Assembly: GCA_036278255.1 (NCBI GenBank)
Contig: DASULK010000231.1
Coordinates: forward strand, 1-64,000
DNA: 64,000 bases
Reading direction: 5' to 3'
Origin: DASULK01 sp036278255
Lineage (GTDB): Bacteria > Actinomycetota > Actinomycetes > Mycobacteriales > Micromonosporaceae
Shown: positions 42,707 through 51,932 of the stretch, in pieces
Numbering within the stretch: position 1 is the stretch's first letter
Layout: each line of letters opens with the position of its first letter
Made by a program: the position numbers and the translations under genes
The notes under the pieces: generated by a model
What the model saw: the letters and a program-made list of their open reading frames with translations, nothing else
Database searches by the model: none
What the model was told of the DNA's origin: nothing

Positions 42707-44038
42707 GTGACCGACGAACCACCCCTGCCCGACCGGGCAACGCAACGCCCAGCTGAGGACGAGCTACGGGGCCAGCGGACCTCCGAGTCGACTCCCGAGG
42801 ACGGCCGTCCCGGCCCCCTGTCCGCCGAAGCAGTTCCGCTCACCGCGCCTCGGGAGGGCACTCCCAGAACGATCGAGACACCGAGCGCACTCACCGAGGT
42901 CGTCGCCCGTTTCGCCGAAGGCACCGGTCCGGTCGCCATCGATGCCGAGCGGGCTTCCGGCTACCGCTATGGCCAGCGGGCCTATCTGGTGCAACTGCGT
43001 CGGGCCGGAGCCGGGACGGTATTGATCGACCCGGTGCCGCTCGACGACCTCGCCCCCCTCGATGAGGCCATCGCCGAAGCCGAATGGGTGCTGCATGCGG
43101 CCACCCAGGATCTGCCCTGCCTGGCCGAACTCGGCCTGCGCCCACGCCGGCTCTTCGATACCGAACTGGCCGCACGGCTCTGCGGACTCGAGCGGGTCGG
43201 CTTGGCTGCGCTGACCGAGCATCTGCTCGGTTACGCCTTGGAGAAGCATCATTCCGCCGCCGACTGGTCGACCCGACCGCTGCCGGAGTCCTGGTTGACC
43301 TACGCCGCGCTCGACGTGGAGATGCTCACCGATTTACGGGACGCGCTCGCGGCCGAACTGTCCCGGCAGGGCAAGGAGCAGTGGGCGGCCGAGGAGTTCG
43401 CCGCGTTGGTGGCGTGGGGGGCGCGTCCGCCCCGGCCGCGGCCCGATCCCTGGCGCCGCACCTCCGGGATCCACCGGGTCCGGGGCGCGCGGGCGCAGGC
43501 CCGGATCCGGTCATTGTGGTACGCCCGCGACGAGATCGCCGCCCGGCGGGACACGGCCCCCGGGCGGGTGCTGCCGGACGCCGCCATCATCGCCGCCGCT
43601 GAGCTGGATCCGAAGGACGAACGGGTTCTGCTCACGCTGCCTGGCTTCGGCGGCCGATCGGTACGTCGCCTGGCCCGCACCTGGCTCAAGGCGCTGGACG
43701 AGGCACGCAGCCTGCCCGACGAGGCGCTGCCGGTCGCCCCGCCGTTCGAGGGACCGCCACCACCGCACCGCTGGGCGGAGCGGGATCCGGCGGCCGCAAC
43801 GCGGCTGGCCCGCAGCCGGGAGGTGGTGACCCGGATCGCGGGCGAGCACCGTCTGCCACCGGAGAACCTGATCACGCCTGATTCGATACGTCGACTGGCC
43901 TGGACGCCCCCCGAGGAGGTTACGGCGGAGACCGTGGCCGCTACGCTGCGCGGCTACGGTGCCCGCCACTGGCAGGTGGATCTCCTCGCGGCGGAACTCG
44001 CGGCCGTTCTTTCCGTCTCGTCAACTACCCGCTCATGA
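42707..44038 (+). CDS. rnd: Ribonuclease D
   Basis: A 443-residue 3'-5' exoribonuclease. A variable acidic N-terminus (~60 residues) precedes the DEDDy nuclease domain: VAIDAERASG (D, E), LHAATQDLPCLAELG (D) and YAALDVEML (Y, D). An HRDC domain (~220-300) and a C-terminal helical region follow. It trims structured RNAs such as tRNA precursors. The last codons run into the terminal hairpin of the downstream IS element (44027-44048), so the native C-terminus may have been altered by that insertion. Confidence 0.92.
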   Translation: MTDEPPLPDRATQRPAEDELRGQRTSESTPEDGRPGPLSAEAVPLTAPREGTPRTIETPSALTEVVARFAEGTGPVAIDAERASGYRYGQRAYLVQLRRAGAGTVLIDPVPLDDLAPLDEAIAEAEWVLHAATQDLPCLAELGLRPRRLFDTELAARLCGLERVGLAALTEHLLGYALEKHHSAADWSTRPLPESWLTYAALDVEMLTDLRDALAAELSRQGKEQWAAEEFAALVAWGARPPRPRPDPWRRTSGIHRVRGARAQARIRSLWYARDEIAARRDTAPGRVLPDAAIIAAAELDPKDERVLLTLPGFGGRSVRRLARTWLKALDEARSLPDEALPVAPPFEGPPPPHRWAERDPAAATRLARSREVVTRIAGEHRLPPENLITPDSIRRLAWTPPEEVTAETVAATLRGYGARHWQVDLLAAELAAVLSVSSTTRS

Positions 44039-44048
44039 ATGGGCGGGT
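44027..44048. repeat. Terminal hairpin of the IS200/IS605 element (tnpB side)
   Basis: acccgc (44027-44032) pairs with gcgggt (44043-44048) around catgaat. TCAAC lies just outside at 44021-44025. Subterminal hairpins of this kind mark single-strand transposon ends in the IS200/IS605 family and, on the tnpB side, form the 3' part of the guide RNA. The exact boundary is not determined. Confidence 0.55.
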
Positions 44049-44079
44049 TTGCGGATCTCTGCTCTCGCTGGCTGCGAGG

Positions 44080-45231
44080 TCAGGCCGCGTGTGGGCGGTT
44101 GACTGCGCCCCAGCCCTGTACGCCGCGCCAGGCGATGTTGCGGGCCGCGTTGTGGTCGGCGTGGGCAACGACCCCGCATGACCGGCAGTTGAAGGTTTCC
44201 TGGTCTGGCCGGTTCCGCTTGTCCCGATACCCGCAGCCGTGACACGTTTGGGAGGTGTACCGCGGGTCGACCTCGACCAGCGGTACACCGGCCCGACGTG
44301 CCTTGTAGGCCAAAAACGCGCCGAGTTGGTGAAACGACCACGAGTGCAGCGTGACCCGTTGGGGCTTTCTCAACCGGACCCGGTCGCGGATACCCGTTAG
44401 TTTTTCGACGGCGATCCCACGGCCGGTGCGTGCAGCCTCGGTCACGATGCGTTTGGCAATCGAATGGTTGACGTTCGCGGCGTGCCGCGTCTCCTTCTTA
44501 CGGCGGCGGGCCAGCAACCGCCGCGCAGACGTGGTGTTCTTGGCCTGCAGCCGTCGCCGAAGCCGCTGCTGGCGGCGCCGGTAGCCGTTGAGGCGGCCAC
44601 CGCTGTAACGGGTGCCGTCGGAGTCGTAGGCGATGTTGGCGATCCCCATGTCCACACCAAGGAACCCGTCCGGGTCGTACACCTCAGGCTCTGGCACCTC
44701 CACCGTGGCGTACAGGAACCACATGCCGTCGCGGTGCACCAGATCCGATTCGCCAACCGCAAGCTCGGAAACAGCCTTGAACTGGTCGGCCGAACCGGTG
44801 TAGGCAACGGACTTGAGCCGCCCGTCAATCGTCCAGATCGAAACAGTGCGGGCATCATGCTGCCACGACAGCATCCGCGCGTCGTACGGCTGCGCCGCAT
44901 CCCACCGGAAGCTGACCGGGTTGGTTTCGGCGCTGCGGCGACGCTTGCTGCCCGGCTTGCCGAGGTTGCCCGCCTTGATGTTGGCGCGCAGGGTGGTGTA
45001 GGCGTCGGCGACCTTCTTGATCACGTGCTGCGCGGCCTGCGCACCCAGCCCATAGCTGGTTTTGATGCCGTGATAGGCGTGCCGCCGCAGGTCGTAATTG
45101 CGGTAACAGCCCAGATCGCGGGCCATCTGCGCCACATCAGACGCGGTCGCGTTGCAGGCGTGCAGGGTCGCTTCCAGCGCCTGCGCCTGCTGCGGCGTCG
45201 GCAGCAGCTTGACCTGCACCACCAACTTCAC
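44080..45231 (-). CDS. tnpB: TnpB RNA-guided nuclease
   Basis: A 383-residue TnpB with an uninterrupted frame. VQVKLLPTPQQAQALEATLHACN opens the recognition part. The RuvC triad appears complete: D in GVDMGIANIAYD, E in GIAVEKLTGIR and D in AHADHNAARNI. A zinc finger CHGCGYRDKRN...CRSC sits between the last two motifs. TnpB proteins use an RNA from the element's right end (ωRNA) to cut DNA next to a short TAM. GTG 45231 chosen; TTG 45243 possible. The partner transposase is inactive, so this copy may persist by other means. Confidence 0.88.
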   Translation of the reverse strand: MKLVVQVKLLPTPQQAQALEATLHACNATASDVAQMARDLGCYRNYDLRRHAYHGIKTSYGLGAQAAQHVIKKVADAYTTLRANIKAGNLGKPGSKRRRSAETNPVSFRWDAAQPYDARMLSWQHDARTVSIWTIDGRLKSVAYTGSADQFKAVSELAVGESDLVHRDGMWFLYATVEVPEPEVYDPDGFLGVDMGIANIAYDSDGTRYSGGRLNGYRRRQQRLRRRLQAKNTTSARRLLARRRKKETRHAANVNHSIAKRIVTEAARTGRGIAVEKLTGIRDRVRLRKPQRVTLHSWSFHQLGAFLAYKARRAGVPLVEVDPRYTSQTCHGCGYRDKRNRPDQETFNCRSCGVVAHADHNAARNIAWRGVQGWGAVNRPHAA

Positions 45232-45268
45232 CCGAACATTCAACCACTGCCCTACGTCACCACGATAG

Positions 45269-45685
45269 ACACCAAACCCCAACACCAGACGGGACAGGAG
45301 CGCTGTATACAACCTGCACCCACACTCGGTCTTCACCACCAAGCACCCACCCGGGGCGCTCACCGACCCGATATCCACCCCCTGCCAACAGATCATGGCC
45401 GACCTGTGCACAGACTTCGGCGCCGAGCTTCGCAAGTTCAACGACGAAGACGACCACGTACACCTACTCGTGCACCACCCACCGACCGTCGCACTGCCGA
45501 AGCTGGTCAACAACCTCAAAGACGTATCCTCGCGCCGGCTCCAGCAAGAGCACGGCAACCACCTGAACCGCTACCTGTGAAGTAGCCACCCGTGGTCACC
45601 GTCGTATTTCGCCGGATCATGCAACGGGGCACCCCTGACGGTCACCAAGGAGCACATCGAAAACCAGAAACGCCCGACAACGTAA
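45269..45685 (+). pseudogene. tnpA: TnpA (IS200-type Y1 transposase) pseudogene
   Basis: The frame reads RRDRSAVYNLHPHSVFTTKH, ADLCTDFGAELRKFNDEDDHVHLLVHHPP and NNLKDVSSRRL, an IS200 TnpA with its HUH motif (HVH) intact. It is broken in three ways. There is no start codon between the in-frame TAG (45266-45268) and the conserved part. A TGA (45578-45580) stands where a Trp is expected, with the normal WSPSYFAGSCNGAPL continuing after it. The catalytic tyrosine of the expected YIENQ motif reads HIENQ. It should be unable to mobilise the element. Confidence 0.85.
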
Positions 45686-45711
45686 CAGCGTCCCTCCCAG
45701 CCATGAACAGC

Positions 45712-45722
45712 CGGGATTCCCG
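45712..45722. repeat. Subterminal hairpin of the IS200/IS605 element (tnpA side)
   Basis: cggga-t-tcccg, a short perfect palindrome shortly after the tnpA remnant and before the galE stop; the likely left-end hairpin. Confidence 0.5.
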
Positions 45723-45746
45723 CCTTTTTACAGCTGAAACGGAACG

Positions 45747-46748
45747 TCAGCTGCCGAGGACGCGGTCCCGTATCCTGGCCCATTGCAGCGAGTGCCGCAG
45801 GCCGTCCTCGAGGGTCAGCTCCGGCTTCCAGTCCAGCAGCTGCCGGGCCCGTTCACAGCTGGTATAGGAGCCGACGGAGTCACCCGGACGGCGCCCGGCC
45901 TCGCGGACCCGCAGTGGGTGGTCGGCCACGCTCTGGAAGGCCCGGACGATCTCGCGCACGGTGACGCCGGCGCCGGTGCCGAGGTTGACCACTTCGTAGG
46001 AGCGCGCGCCATCAGGCGGCAGGATCATGTCGAACCGGTGCAGGGCGGCCACGTGCGCCCGCGCCAGATCCCAGACGTGGATGTAGTCACGGATTCCGGA
46101 GCCGTCACGGGTGGGCCAGTCCACCCCGGTGACGAAGAATTCGTTCCCGCTCTCCGCCGCGGTGATCAGTTTGCCGAGCACGTGGCTGGGCCGGCGGATC
46201 TGCAGACCGGTACGCAGCTTCGGGTCGGCGCCGATGGGGTTGAAGTAGCGCAGGGAGAGGGCCCGCAGCGGGGTGGTGGCGGCGACATCCTCGAGGACCG
46301 TCTCCATCATCGCCTTGGTGCGGGCGTACGGGCTGGTCGGGTCGAGGGGGGAGTTCTCGTTGACGGAGAAATCGTCCCCGGGCTGGTAGATCGCGGCCGA
46401 CGAACTGAACAGGTAGCGTCCGCAACCGTTACGGAGGACATGCTCGATGAAGTCGATCGACTTGGCGACGTTCTCCCGGTAGTAGCGCAAGGGGTGGGCC
46501 ACCGACTCGGGGACCACGATCAGCGCCGCGGCGTGCACGACCGCCGCGATCTCCGGGTGGTCGGAGAAGATCTGATCGACGAGTTGGCCGTCGGCGATGT
46601 CGCCGCGGTAGAAGATCCGGTTCCGGGTGAACTCGATCCGACCGGTGGAGAGGTTGTCCAGGATCACCGGCTGCAGGCCGTCATCGAGGCAGGCCGATGC
46701 GACGGTGCTGCCGATGAATCCCGCACCGCCAGCGATCAGTACCTTCAC
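45747..46748 (-). CDS. galE: UDP-glucose 4-epimerase
   Basis: A 333-residue short-chain dehydrogenase/reductase-type epimerase interconverting UDP-glucose and UDP-galactose. VLIAGGAGFIGSTVA is the NAD-binding GxxGxxG, YLFSSSAAIY gives the Ser region and SPYARTKAMMETVL the YxxxK. LRYFNPIGADP is characteristic of GalE. GTG 46748 is preceded by gaaggag. No other gal or exopolysaccharide gene is adjacent. Confidence 0.9.
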   Translation of the reverse strand: MKVLIAGGAGFIGSTVASACLDDGLQPVILDNLSTGRIEFTRNRIFYRGDIADGQLVDQIFSDHPEIAAVVHAAALIVVPESVAHPLRYYRENVAKSIDFIEHVLRNGCGRYLFSSSAAIYQPGDDFSVNENSPLDPTSPYARTKAMMETVLEDVAATTPLRALSLRYFNPIGADPKLRTGLQIRRPSHVLGKLITAAESGNEFFVTGVDWPTRDGSGIRDYIHVWDLARAHVAALHRFDMILPPDGARSYEVVNLGTGAGVTVREIVRAFQSVADHPLRVREAGRRPGDSVGSYTSCERARQLLDWKPELTLEDGLRHSLQWARIRDRVLGS

Positions 46749-46956
46749 GCTGCTCCTTCGGGTCGGCCGCGGCCGGCGGCTGCCGATGAATGTACCGGAT
46801 TCGTGGAGTGTGGCTGGGGCCACATGGCAGTCGCCGCCGAAGCATAGTTACCGACGAGTAGCATCCGAGGAGCAATCACCACGTCGGCGACCTTCATTCG
46901 GTCCGCAGTGCCGCCTGTCGGCGCGGAGGCCGAATTATGGTCGAAAGGAGGGCTAA

Positions 46957-48150
46957 GTGCCCCGTGAAGTCCGAGATGTCGTCTTCGTCGACGGCGTCCG
47001 CACCCCATTCGGCAAGGCGGGAGGCATGTACGCCAACACCCGCGCCGACGACCTGGTTGTCCGCTGCCTACGCGAACTGCTCCGACGCCATCCCCAACTG
47101 CCACCCGAACGGATCGACGAGGTGGCTATCGCCGCCACCACACAGATCGGCGATCAGGGTCTCACCATCGGCCGTACCGCCGCGCTGCTGGCCGGCCTAC
47201 CCAAAACCGTGCCCGGCTATGCCATCGACCGGATGTGCGCCGGCGCGATGACCGCCGTCACCACGGTCGCCGGCGGCATCGCCATGGGCGCCTACGACGT
47301 GGCCATCGCCGGCGGCGTCGAGCACATGGGCCGGCACCCCATGGGTGAAGGCGTCGACCCCAACCCCCGCATCCTGACCGAAAAACTGGTCGACCCCTCC
47401 GCCCTGGTCATGGGGGCCACCGCCGAGAACCTGCACGACCGGTTCCCGCAGATCACCAAGGAACGAGCCGACGCTTTCGCCCTGGCCTCACAGCAGAAGA
47501 CCGCCAAGGCGTACGCCAACGGCAAACTGCAGGAGGACCTGGTCACCGTCGCCATCCGCGATCCCGAAACCGGCTGGGGCCTGGCCACCGTTGACGAGGC
47601 CCCCCGCAACACCTCGCTGGAGAAGCTCGCCACGCTGAAGACCCCGTTCCGTCCGCACGGCAGGGTCACCGCCGGCAACGCCGCCGGCCTCAACGACGGC
47701 GCAACCGCCAGCCTGCTCGCCGCCGAAGAGGTCGCGCGGGAACTCGGCCTGCCGATCGCGATGCGACTGGTGTCGTACGGCTTCGTCGGCGTCGAGCCGG
47801 AGGTGATGGGCTTCGGCCCCATCCCCTCCACCGAAAAGGCGCTGCGCATCGCAGGTCTGAGCATCGACGACATCGGCCTCTTCGAACTCAACGAAGCGTT
47901 CGCGGTGCAGGTGCTCGCCTTCCTCGACCACTTCGGCATCGCCGACGACGACCCGCGTATCAACCAGTGGGGCGGTGCGATCGCCATCGGTCACCCGCTC
48001 GCCTCGTCCGGCGTACGGCTGATGACGCAGTTGGCCCGGCAGTTCGCTGAGCACCCCGAGGTCCGCTACGGCCTGACGGCGATGTGCATCGGCATCGGCA
48101 TGGGCGGGACCGTGATCTGGGAGAACCCGAACTGGGAGGGGTCGAAATGA
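46957..48150 (+). CDS. fadA: Acetyl-CoA acyltransferase (thiolase)
   Basis: A 397-residue thiolase. The acyl-carrying Cys is in IDRMCAGAMTAV (~89-93). NEAFAVQVLAF, GGAIAIGHPLASSG (His) and MCIGIGMGGTVIWE (second Cys) complete the active site. It cleaves 3-ketoacyl-CoA in fatty-acid breakdown. GTG 46957 follows AAGGAGGG. It overlaps the next gene by ATGA, forming the beta subunit of the trifunctional-type complex. Confidence 0.93.
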   Translation: MPREVRDVVFVDGVRTPFGKAGGMYANTRADDLVVRCLRELLRRHPQLPPERIDEVAIAATTQIGDQGLTIGRTAALLAGLPKTVPGYAIDRMCAGAMTAVTTVAGGIAMGAYDVAIAGGVEHMGRHPMGEGVDPNPRILTEKLVDPSALVMGATAENLHDRFPQITKERADAFALASQQKTAKAYANGKLQEDLVTVAIRDPETGWGLATVDEAPRNTSLEKLATLKTPFRPHGRVTAGNAAGLNDGATASLLAAEEVARELGLPIAMRLVSYGFVGVEPEVMGFGPIPSTEKALRIAGLSIDDIGLFELNEAFAVQVLAFLDHFGIADDDPRINQWGGAIAIGHPLASSGVRLMTQLARQFAEHPEVRYGLTAMCIGIGMGGTVIWENPNWEGSK

Positions 48151-50234
48151 CGACAGAGTTCAGCAACGAGGTTGTGACCCGGTCGCTGCTGCGGATGGTC
48201 TCCGTGCCTGGCCTGGAGCGGCCGGCCGCGCTGATCACGCTGGACAACGGTTTCGACCACACCAAGCCCAACACGCTCGGCCCCGCCGGTCTGGCGAGCC
48301 TCGACGCCGCGATCACCGAGGCCCTCGCGGCCGAGCCGGCATTCGTGGCGGTCACCGGTAAGCCGTACATCTTCTGCGTCGGCGCCGACATCACCGGGAT
48401 CCCGCTGGTCACCGAGCGGGCGCAGGCGCTGGAGCTGGGCCGCCTCGGCCACCGGATCTTCGCCCGGCTGCGCACCAGCACGGTGCCGACCTTCGCCTTT
48501 ATCAACGGCGCCGCGATGGGCGGCGGCCTCGAACTGGCCCTGCACTGCCACTACCGCACCCTCTCGGGCGGGGCGGCGGCCCTCGCACTGCCCGAGGTGC
48601 TACTCGGCCTGATACCCGGCTGGGGCGGCACTCAACTGCTGCCCAACCTGATCGGCATCCCGATGGCCGCACAGGTGATCATCCAGAACCCGCTGATGCA
48701 GAACCGGACGCTCAGACCGCAGCAGGCAGCCGAGATGGGGATCGCCGACGTCCTGCTCGAGCCGGCCGATTTCCTGGAGCGCTCGCTGGAGTGGGCAGCC
48801 GACGTGGTACGGGGCGAGGTCACCGTGACCCGCCCGGAGATCGACCGCGACATGTGGGACGGGGTGCTCTTCTTCGCCAAGCAGACGCTGGACGCGCGTC
48901 TGCACGGCGCGGTGCCGGCCGCCTACAAGGCCCTGGAACTGCTCGCGCTGGCCAAGGAGGCGGACTTCGCCACCGCGACCGACGACCTGCCCGCCGGCAT
49001 GGCCGCCGAGGTCGAGGCGCTGGCCGACCTGATGATGAGCGAGGAACTGCGTAGCGGGCTCTACGCCTTCGACCTGGTGCAGCGGCGGGCCAAGAGACCC
49101 GTCGGCGCGCCGTCACCGGCCCTGGCCCGCGATGTCACCAAGGTCGGCGTCGTCGGCGCCGGCCTGATGGCCTCGCAGTTGGCGCTTCTCTTCGCCCGCC
49201 GGCTTGAGGTGCCCGTGGTGCTGACCGATCTCGACCAGGTCCGGGTCGACAAGGGGCTGGCCTACGTGCACGCCGAGATCGACAAGCTGGCGTCGAAGGG
49301 CCGGCTCGACGCGGGCAAGGCGGCGAAGCTGCGCGGACTCGTCAGCGGCTCGGTCGAGAAGTCCGCCTTCTCCGATGCGGATCTCGTCATCGAGGCGGTC
49401 TTCGAGGACCTGGAGGTCAAGAAGCGGGTCTGGGCCGAGCTGGAAAAGATCGTTTCGCCGGAGGCGGTGCTGGCCACCAACACCTCATCGCTGTCGATCA
49501 CCGCGATGGCCGCCGACCTGCAGCACCCCGAACGGGTGGTCGGATTCCACTTCTTCAATCCGGTCGCCGTCCTGCCGCTGCTGGAGATCGTCCGGGGCGA
49601 ACGGACCGATGACGCCACCCTGGCGACCGCGTTCGCGGTCGGCAAGCAGCTGCGCAAGTCGTGCGTGCTGGTCAAGGACGCACCGGCGTTCGTGGTCAAC
49701 CGGCTGCTCACCCGCTTCCTCGGGGAGATCTTCGCCGCGGTCGACGCGGGCACCCCGTTGGCGGTGGCCGACACCGCACTGGACCCGCTCGGCCTGCCGA
49801 TGCGTCCGCTGGCGCTGCTGCAACTGGTCGGACCGGCGGTGGCCTATCACGTGGGCGGCACGCTGCACGCAGCGTTCCCGGACCGGTTCGGGGTGAGTGA
49901 GAACCTCAAACGCCTCGCCGAAGCCGGGCAGCCGCTGCTGATCGACGACGAGGTCAACCCCGAACTCAGCGGGCTGCTGCAGGTCGGGACCGCCCCACTC
50001 TCCGCCGAGGAGGTACGCCAGCGTGCGCTGGACGCACTGGCGCAGGAGATCCGGCTGATGCTCGACGAGGGTGTGGTCGCCGAAGCACAGGACATCGACC
50101 TGTGCATGATCCTCGGTGCGGGTTGGCCGTTCCACCTCGGTGGCATCACCCCCTACCTGGACCGGAGCGGCGCCGCCGAGCGGGTGACCGGCCAGCGGTT
50201 CCTGCCGCGCGGAGTGGCGAGTCTGCCCGCCTAA
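48147..50234 (+). CDS. fadB: Fatty-acid oxidation multifunctional alpha subunit
   Basis: A 695-residue two-part enzyme. The N-terminal enoyl-CoA hydratase/isomerase domain (VAVTGKPYIFCVGADITG, NGAAMGGGLELALHCHYRTL) is followed from ~330 by 3-hydroxyacyl-CoA dehydrogenase: KVGVVGAGLMASQLALLFARR (NAD site), LATNTSSLSITAMA, RVVGFHFFNPVAVLPLLEIV and DAPAFVVNRLLTRFLGEI. It forms the beta-oxidation complex with the thiolase encoded directly upstream. The ATG 48147 overlaps the thiolase stop. Confidence 0.93.
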   Translation: MTTEFSNEVVTRSLLRMVSVPGLERPAALITLDNGFDHTKPNTLGPAGLASLDAAITEALAAEPAFVAVTGKPYIFCVGADITGIPLVTERAQALELGRLGHRIFARLRTSTVPTFAFINGAAMGGGLELALHCHYRTLSGGAAALALPEVLLGLIPGWGGTQLLPNLIGIPMAAQVIIQNPLMQNRTLRPQQAAEMGIADVLLEPADFLERSLEWAADVVRGEVTVTRPEIDRDMWDGVLFFAKQTLDARLHGAVPAAYKALELLALAKEADFATATDDLPAGMAAEVEALADLMMSEELRSGLYAFDLVQRRAKRPVGAPSPALARDVTKVGVVGAGLMASQLALLFARRLEVPVVLTDLDQVRVDKGLAYVHAEIDKLASKGRLDAGKAAKLRGLVSGSVEKSAFSDADLVIEAVFEDLEVKKRVWAELEKIVSPEAVLATNTSSLSITAMAADLQHPERVVGFHFFNPVAVLPLLEIVRGERTDDATLATAFAVGKQLRKSCVLVKDAPAFVVNRLLTRFLGEIFAAVDAGTPLAVADTALDPLGLPMRPLALLQLVGPAVAYHVGGTLHAAFPDRFGVSENLKRLAEAGQPLLIDDEVNPELSGLLQVGTAPLSAEEVRQRALDALAQEIRLMLDEGVVAEAQDIDLCMILGAGWPFHLGGITPYLDRSGAAERVTGQRFLPRGVASLPA

Positions 50235-50244
50235 CCACGCCGCA

Positions 50245-50280
50245 GGGTGGAGTGTCGGTGCTCGCATCGACACCCCACCC
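50245..50280 (+). terminator. Hairpin terminator after the fad operon
   Basis: A 13-bp stem gggtggagtgtcg (50245-50257) / cgacaccccaccc (50268-50280) with one mismatch, 10 bases after the fadB stop. Confidence 0.7.
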
Positions 50281-50332
50281 CACTCTTGCCGGTGACTAGG
50301 ATCAGCCGACATCCACAACGTCTGGAGCTGCA

Positions 50333-50959
50333 ATGTCCTGGCCTCCGTCGCCGCAGACCCCTCCCCCACCCGCCCTGCCGAAGAAGTCAACGGCGGGGAA
50401 GATCCTGCTGATCGTGCTCGCGGTGGTGCTGGTCGCCTGCGTCGGGGGCGGGGCAGCCGCATACCTTCTCCTCAAGGACGACGTGCAGGATCTGTTCAGC
50501 GCGCCAACGACCCGGGTTATCGCCCCCGAAGCGCTCGCCGGATGGGACAAGAACACCGACGCCAGGTTTCAGAGCGCAATCGACCAGATGGTCGAGTCCA
50601 TCAAGACGGACCTGCCGGAGGCCACCAACGTGGTGAGCGGCCTCTACGGCGATCCGGCGCAGGAGGACATGATCCTGGTCGCCGCCGCCTCGGTCCGGGT
50701 CATCAACCCGGAGAAGAAACTCGAGGAAGCATTCAGGGGGGCGGCCGTCAGCGACGTCGGTGATGTCACGCCGGTCGATCCGGGGCCCCTCGGCGGCTAC
50801 GCCAAGTGCGGTGACGCCGAGGCCAGTAGTACCCCGATCGCCATGTGCATGTGGACCGACCGTGGCAGCTTCGGCATGGTCTTCTTCTACTTCAGGACCG
50901 CAGACGAGGTGCAGGAGGACTTCCTGAAGGTCCGTGCCGGAGTCCAGCAGCGGTCCTAG
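50333..50959 (+). CDS. Membrane-anchored extracytoplasmic protein, hypothetical
   Basis: A 208-residue protein. A short Pro-rich N-terminus (PPSPQTPPPPALPKK) precedes one transmembrane helix (ILLIVLAVVLVACVGGGAAAYLL), then a ~145-residue extracytoplasmic part with two Cys (KCGDAEASS, CMWTDRGSFGMVFFY). The last segment resembles the DUF-type sensor-like domains of actinobacterial Pro-rich membrane proteins, but I cannot name a family. Its stop TAG (50957-50959) uses the TA duplicated by an IS630-type insertion. Confidence 0.8.
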   Translation: MSWPPSPQTPPPPALPKKSTAGKILLIVLAVVLVACVGGGAAAYLLLKDDVQDLFSAPTTRVIAPEALAGWDKNTDARFQSAIDQMVESIKTDLPEATNVVSGLYGDPAQEDMILVAAASVRVINPEKKLEEAFRGAAVSDVGDVTPVDPGPLGGYAKCGDAEASSTPIAMCMWTDRGSFGMVFFYFRTADEVQEDFLKVRAGVQQRS

Positions 50960-51932
50960 TGCGGTGTCCACTAACGTTCACCGGGTCTGACCGGTCATGC
51001 GGCGTTGGCGCGGGGTCGGCCCCAGCGTTGCTGGCGTTCGCTGCGGACGCGGGCGCGTTCGCGGCGCTGCGCGTGTGATCAGCGCCTTTGCACTGCCGGA
51101 TGACACCCCACAGCTGGTCGTCGGCGAAGCTGTAGCAGCCGTGGAAGTAGCTGATGCCATACGTGCGCCGATAGGTGGCGGGCAGCCGGTCGGGACGCCC
51201 GCCCGGCGCCCACCCGGCGCCATGGTGCGGGCGGATCGACAACGGCCCGAACTGGTCGAACGCGAAACACCGCTGCCGGAACTTCGTGGTCACCTCCTCG
51301 ATCCGATCGAGTTTGGCGTCGAAGTCCGGATCCTTCGACTCCTTCCACGTCCGCGTCCGCTGCCAGCTGACCTGGTTGTCGCGCAGAATCTGCCGCAATC
51401 GTTCCCGGCCGATAACCACCCGCCGGTCGGCGTCGGTGGCCAGGTAGCCGGCGAGTTTCCGCAGGCTCCAGCCGGTGAACGGCCGACGGAGCGTGCTCGG
51501 GCGGGCCGTGGCCGTCACGACGATGAACGCCTCATCGTCGTCACTGATCCGGCGGGGACGTCCTCCCGCCCAATGAGGATCCAAAACGTGAAGACCGATC
51601 TCGTTGAATGAGTGGATCACGTCTCGCACCGTGTCCTCATGCGCGGCGACCAGGCGGGCGATCGCCGGCACCGGTGTCCCGGACACCGACGCCATGATGA
51701 TCAACGCCCGGCGCACCCGCACCGATTCATGCTTGCCTCGGCGGACGAGTTGCTGCAACTTGCGGCCCTCGTCCTGCGTCAACCGCCGTGCCCGTACCGG
51801 CTCGCCCAACCCGCCACCCCCACTCTCAACGGCCAATATCACCGCCGTTGAGAGTGGGCCTCCACCACCGAATACACGCAGACGTGGCCCGGCGTGTCAC
51901 CGACCCGGTGAACGTTTGTGGTCAACGCACTA
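50957..51932. mobile_element. IS630-family element with internally deleted transposase
   Basis: Terminal inverted repeats gtgcggtgtccactaacgtt... (50959-50986) and its complement at 51903-51930 match at 25 of 28 positions. TA dinucleotides at 50957-50958 and 51931-51932 are the target duplication typical of IS630/Tc1 elements. The element proper is 972 bp (50959-51930), shorter than usual because of an internal deletion. Confidence 0.88.
50995..51842 (-). pseudogene. IS630-type transposase, internally deleted and frameshifted
   Basis: GTG 51842 opens LTQDEGRKLQQLVRRGKHESVRVRRALIIM, and the frame continues through helix-turn-helix and RQCKGADHT, with the first DDE Asp in FAFDQFGPLS. At about 51070-51076 it jumps out of frame. 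The normal C-terminus (AQRRERARVRSERQQRWGRPR, stop at 50995) follows in another frame. The segment that should hold the second Asp and the Glu is absent. The protein cannot be a working transposase. Confidence 0.85.

Larger units (their letters stand above)
44027..45722. mobile_element. IS200/IS605-family element, tnpA dead, tnpB intact
   Basis: An element of about 1.7 kb with divergent tnpA (plus) and tnpB (minus) and hairpins near both ends (44027-44048 and 45712-45722). It has no terminal inverted repeats, as expected for this family. It separates rnd from galE. The limits given are the outer edges of the two hairpins; true ends may extend ~10-20 bases beyond. Confidence 0.75.
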
